Positions 61,076 to 64,000 of a DNA stretch of 64,000 bases are shown one piece after another. Within the stretch, counting starts at the first letter, position 1. Every line of letters begins with the position of its first letter. The stretch is from Lottia gigantea (lineage: Eukaryota > Mollusca > Gastropoda > Lottiidae). Where the stretch lies: the NCBI RefSeq assembly GCF_000327385.1, contig NW_008710630.1, positions 357,649 to 421,648 of the forward strand. Reading direction: 5' to 3'. Below the pieces are notes generated by a model, which was given only the letters and a program-made list of their open reading frames with translations, was not told where the DNA came from and searched no databases. The position numbers and the translations under genes are program-made.

Positions 61076-63700
61076 TTAAATGGCCGAGGGGTTGTCAATG
61101 ATTATTTCCTGATCTAGTTTTTCTTTGGCCTCAATTCGACTAAAATAATTATACATAATGATTGTCGGAACTAAAATACATAAACCACCTAGGGTAAACG
61201 CAGTCGTAATATTGAACTGCGGCGACCAGAAGAAATGGTCCTTTCCGGCTTGGAATTTAAATAACGTCCAAAACAACGTCGCTGATGGCGTCACCAACGA
61301 CTGTACCACTACGGCGTAGACGGCCCCTTCAGCGTACTCGATTAGTAAGAACTGGAAAAGGTTGGCCATACAATACCCGACTATAAATAACCACATTTTA
61401 CCCATTAATCCATTACATGATGGATCAGCCAAGGTAAAAGTACAGTGTATACCCCGAGATAGCTTGTCACCAAATTGATGGATCGATGATGCCTGAAACA
61501 TAGAAGATGTTAATGTAGAAGCAAACGGAGACAAGACTGATTTAATTTCATTGTGGTCAGTAGCTTAACTAGATGAATGGGGTTCCGTGGACTGAAATAG
61601 GTTGGATCGTCCGCCCGGGAAAGTTTAAAAAAAAAAAATATGCTCGCTGCATTTATTTCTGGATGTTAAGGTCTCCATAGGAGTCGGACCCGTGGACTTG
61701 GTTCAGCCTCTGTCGTAATTTGAGCTACTTGAACTAAACTCCGAAGAAAAAACACACAAATTAATTCTTTACCTCGCCAAAACCAGGAATAAAGTCGACC
61801 CAGAACATGGGAAATATCGTCAGAATCTGGAACACTTGAGTCCACATCAGGAAATTAAACGAATGGGCCTGAAAAATAGATAAACATAATATGTTTAGAA
61901 TAGAGCTGAACAGATAAGCTTGTAGACTAAGGGAAAAGGCTACAGAATCACAGAATTATAACAAAAACAGACAATAGAACAATAATAAAAAACAGAGGGA
62001 AGAAATAATGATTTTTGATTACGAACTGTAAATTGGTTACGTAATATACACAGTATTGCCTGCACGTGCACTCTTTGGGTACGTATTATTGTATTGCAGA
62101 AGTTACGTAATTCATTACATTTGTTTACATTTTGATTGCTGTGTTTTATCCTAATAAATGAACCCATATCAGCCATGTGTTCGATAATGCAAAACTTTTC
62201 GATGTATTTCGTAGTGTTTTGTTGTTTGTTACGGAACATGTCGCCAGTCGTATCTGACAAGTAACTAACTGAATGAAAAAAAGACAGCAATTTTTTCGGA
62301 GACCTTACTCGAACTTTGTGTGAAAACAGTAGGCTACTTAACCGGATCACTCAAGAAGTCAAAATGCTACTCACAAAATTTTAACGCAAATATTTAGAAG
62401 AACATATCCCTTCAATCTTATCAGCTGGCGAAGCAGAAATTTGAGGAATATATCCCTTCAAGGTTAGTAAAATTTCTATGAATAATTATGACGATCTTTT
62501 ATCATTATCAGCCTCTCCCTTTCAATTGAAAATTAACGATCAATACTATCATCATATTCTACTATAATAGATTTTCTCCTTGCGGTTGGAATTATGCTTA
62601 AAGGTATTGCTTCGTCTTATTTTATAATTTTCATATTTTTGTTTATCACGATCATGACCATTAAACGTATACACCAATCTCAATGGTCCAAAATGCAACA
62701 AAATCAGGGCAAAAGCCTGTATTTTATTTATAAGCTATTTGACTTTTAGGCCATTTAAGATAAACTTAGGACGTAAAACTCTATTTCATTTTTATTTTCT
62801 TTGACTTTTAGACCCATCATATTGTTGTGCTGTTTGTTTTGTTTTGTTATTTGGGATTTTTTTTTTGGGTGGGGGGCTGTTACATTATCTCTCAATTCAA
62901 TTAAAATAATTGCAGAATTTCTGGCCGTTAACAATGTCTAACGTTGAGTTGTCAATCTGAAAATGAAAAATTGGATTTCCAATAGCTGAATTTGAAGACT
63001 GATATCCCTTACAAGGAAATCCGCTACTTTCATTGAAGTTCTATGGCGGATAATTAGATTTTAATTATAATCAATACAAGGAAGAAAATGGTCGTCAAAC
63101 AATTTCTCGACTTATGGCTACCATGGCCGAAGAAGATGAATTCTTTTAACACGTTAATCATTCATTCATTCATTCATTCATTCATTCATTCATTCATTCA
63201 TTCATTCATTCATTCATTCAGCTCTAATCTACATCATCCATTCATTCATTCAATCATTGAGATCTTTCCAGCATCATCCAGTCATTCAACTCTAATCTAC
63301 ACCATCCATTCATTGCTCATACCTACCCCATTCATTCTTTCATCCATCCATTCAGCTCTTTGCTCTTGCCTTCGCTTTTCATTCAGTCAGTCATTCTCTT
63401 ACATGCATTATATATTATTCATATCATATTATATTCATCTTACCAACCCAACCCCATACTGCATTCACTCATTTTGTGTACGTACCTCATCACTTTTGAG
63501 TACTCTCTCACAAACTGCATTCTGGACTCCAATGGGAAGGAAACCAATGGCGAATGCCATGGGCCACAGTATTCGTGCTAGAGTGGACGTCGTACTGGAA
63601 CTGTTGCTGCTTCCGTCCAAGTTCCAAATCTGGGGTTCCACTGTTATAAACAATGCTATCAGAACCACTCCGACACATACTAATCTCTTGAAGCTTATGC
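61076..63700 (-). CDS. CRT-like membrane transporter, C-terminal part (gene runs off the right edge)
   Basis: Three exons in transcript order: 63700-63486 (enters with phase 1), 61868-61773, 61492-61076 (stop). They encode about 242 aa with at least five hydrophobic segments: LVCVGVVLIALFITV, ILWPMAFAIGFLPIGVQNAV, FNFLMWTQVFQILTIFPMF, MWLFIVGYCMANLFQFLLI, and LGGLCILVPTIIMYNYF near the end. The order (GVQNAVCERVLK, then W-x-x-VFQ, then a Cys-containing loop IHC...DPSC, then a helix pair) fits the CRT-like family within the drug/metabolite transporter superfamily. Known of the family: vacuolar or lysosomal export of small solutes. The cytosolic end is short and acidic (QEIIIDNPSAI). The N-terminal half and start codon lie beyond 64000. 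Assignment is from memory of the family pattern; another DMT family is possible. Confidence 0.7.
63148..63255. repeat. (ATTC)n microsatellite
   Basis: About 18 perfect ATTC units (63148-63220), then imperfect copies mixed with CAACTCTAATCTACA segments to about 63350. It lies in an intron of the transporter gene. Confidence 0.9.
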
Positions 63701-63789
63701 CTGTAACACAGAAAATTTAAAAACAAAAATCTTGTACGACAATCTTATTAAAATACAGGCCCTCTTTTCACTTACGTTTAATGTTTCCT

Positions 63790-63890
63790 TAGGGAATTGT
63801 AAAAAGGTTTTCTAAACTTATGTGTATTAAGGACAGAAATAGCACCGATGTACACTACCACCAGACATCTCGCCAGTTCTCAAAATTCAG
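63790..63890 (+). mobile_element. Foldback MITE fragment
   Basis: AGGGAATTGTAAAAAGGTTT, then GACAGAAATAGCACCGATG and CACCAGACATC: a diverged single arm of the MITE family. The remaining bases to 64000 show no exon. Confidence 0.5.
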
Positions 63891-64000
63891 CTTAAATTTA
63901 TCGTTTTGTTGAGAAGTTGTCGCCAAAGTTGCTAATAATATCAATGGGGCTTTGCGAAATTGATCTCCATCAACTGATATTTATGTAGCCTTAACCCTTT

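Noticed and set aside
63088-63720. 210-aa plus-strand frame
   Set aside because: Covers the ATTC repeat and then the antisense of the transporter exon; the minus strand has the domain and splice sites.

Overview
This window is animal nuclear DNA, most likely from a mollusc (inference). The genes are split by GT-AG introns into phase-compatible exons. Two genes encode chitin-binding plus LamG secreted proteins of the Pif/BMSP shell-matrix type, and the intergenic DNA is AT-rich and crowded with a tRNA-type SINE, foldback MITEs and minisatellites. I assembled seven genes by hand. For the six complete ones the exon lengths sum to a multiple of three and the domains read through every junction.

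Layout: (1) 1-7117: no gene seen; SINE copies and three tandem-repeat blocks. (2) 7137-22694 (+): an adhesion GPCR of about 1,596 aa in 16 coding exons, with cadherin-like repeats, an FN3-like domain, 15 EGF repeats, HormR, GAIN, GPS and 7TM. (3) 24876-28526 (+) and 29202-31992 (-): two paralogous secreted chitin-binding/LamG proteins facing each other tail to tail. (4) 35347-37217 (+) and 39499-42914 (-): two paralogous single-pass TNF-receptor-like proteins, also tail to tail, with intron sequence still conserved and a 51-bp satellite between them. (5) 44324-57988 (+): contactin (C-type lectin, six Ig, four FN3, GPI-type tail; about 1,240 aa, 24 coding exons). It starts close to, and divergently from, the minus-strand TNFR-like gene. 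(6) 61076-63700 (-): the 3' part of a CRT-like (chloroquine-resistance-transporter-type) membrane transporter that continues past the right edge.

Three genes encode surface proteins for adhesion or signalling (the GPCR and contactin in epithelium or nervous system, the TNFR-like pair in cytokine sensing or as decoys), and the Pif-like pair would act in a chitinous extracellular matrix. They are not an operon or one pathway. The strongest structural themes are two independent inverted gene duplications side by side, and tandem arrays that can be traced to the mobile element that seeded them: a 38-bp array inside a foldback element, and a 51-bp array made from a SINE tail. A row of covarying hairpins directly follows the contactin stop codon.
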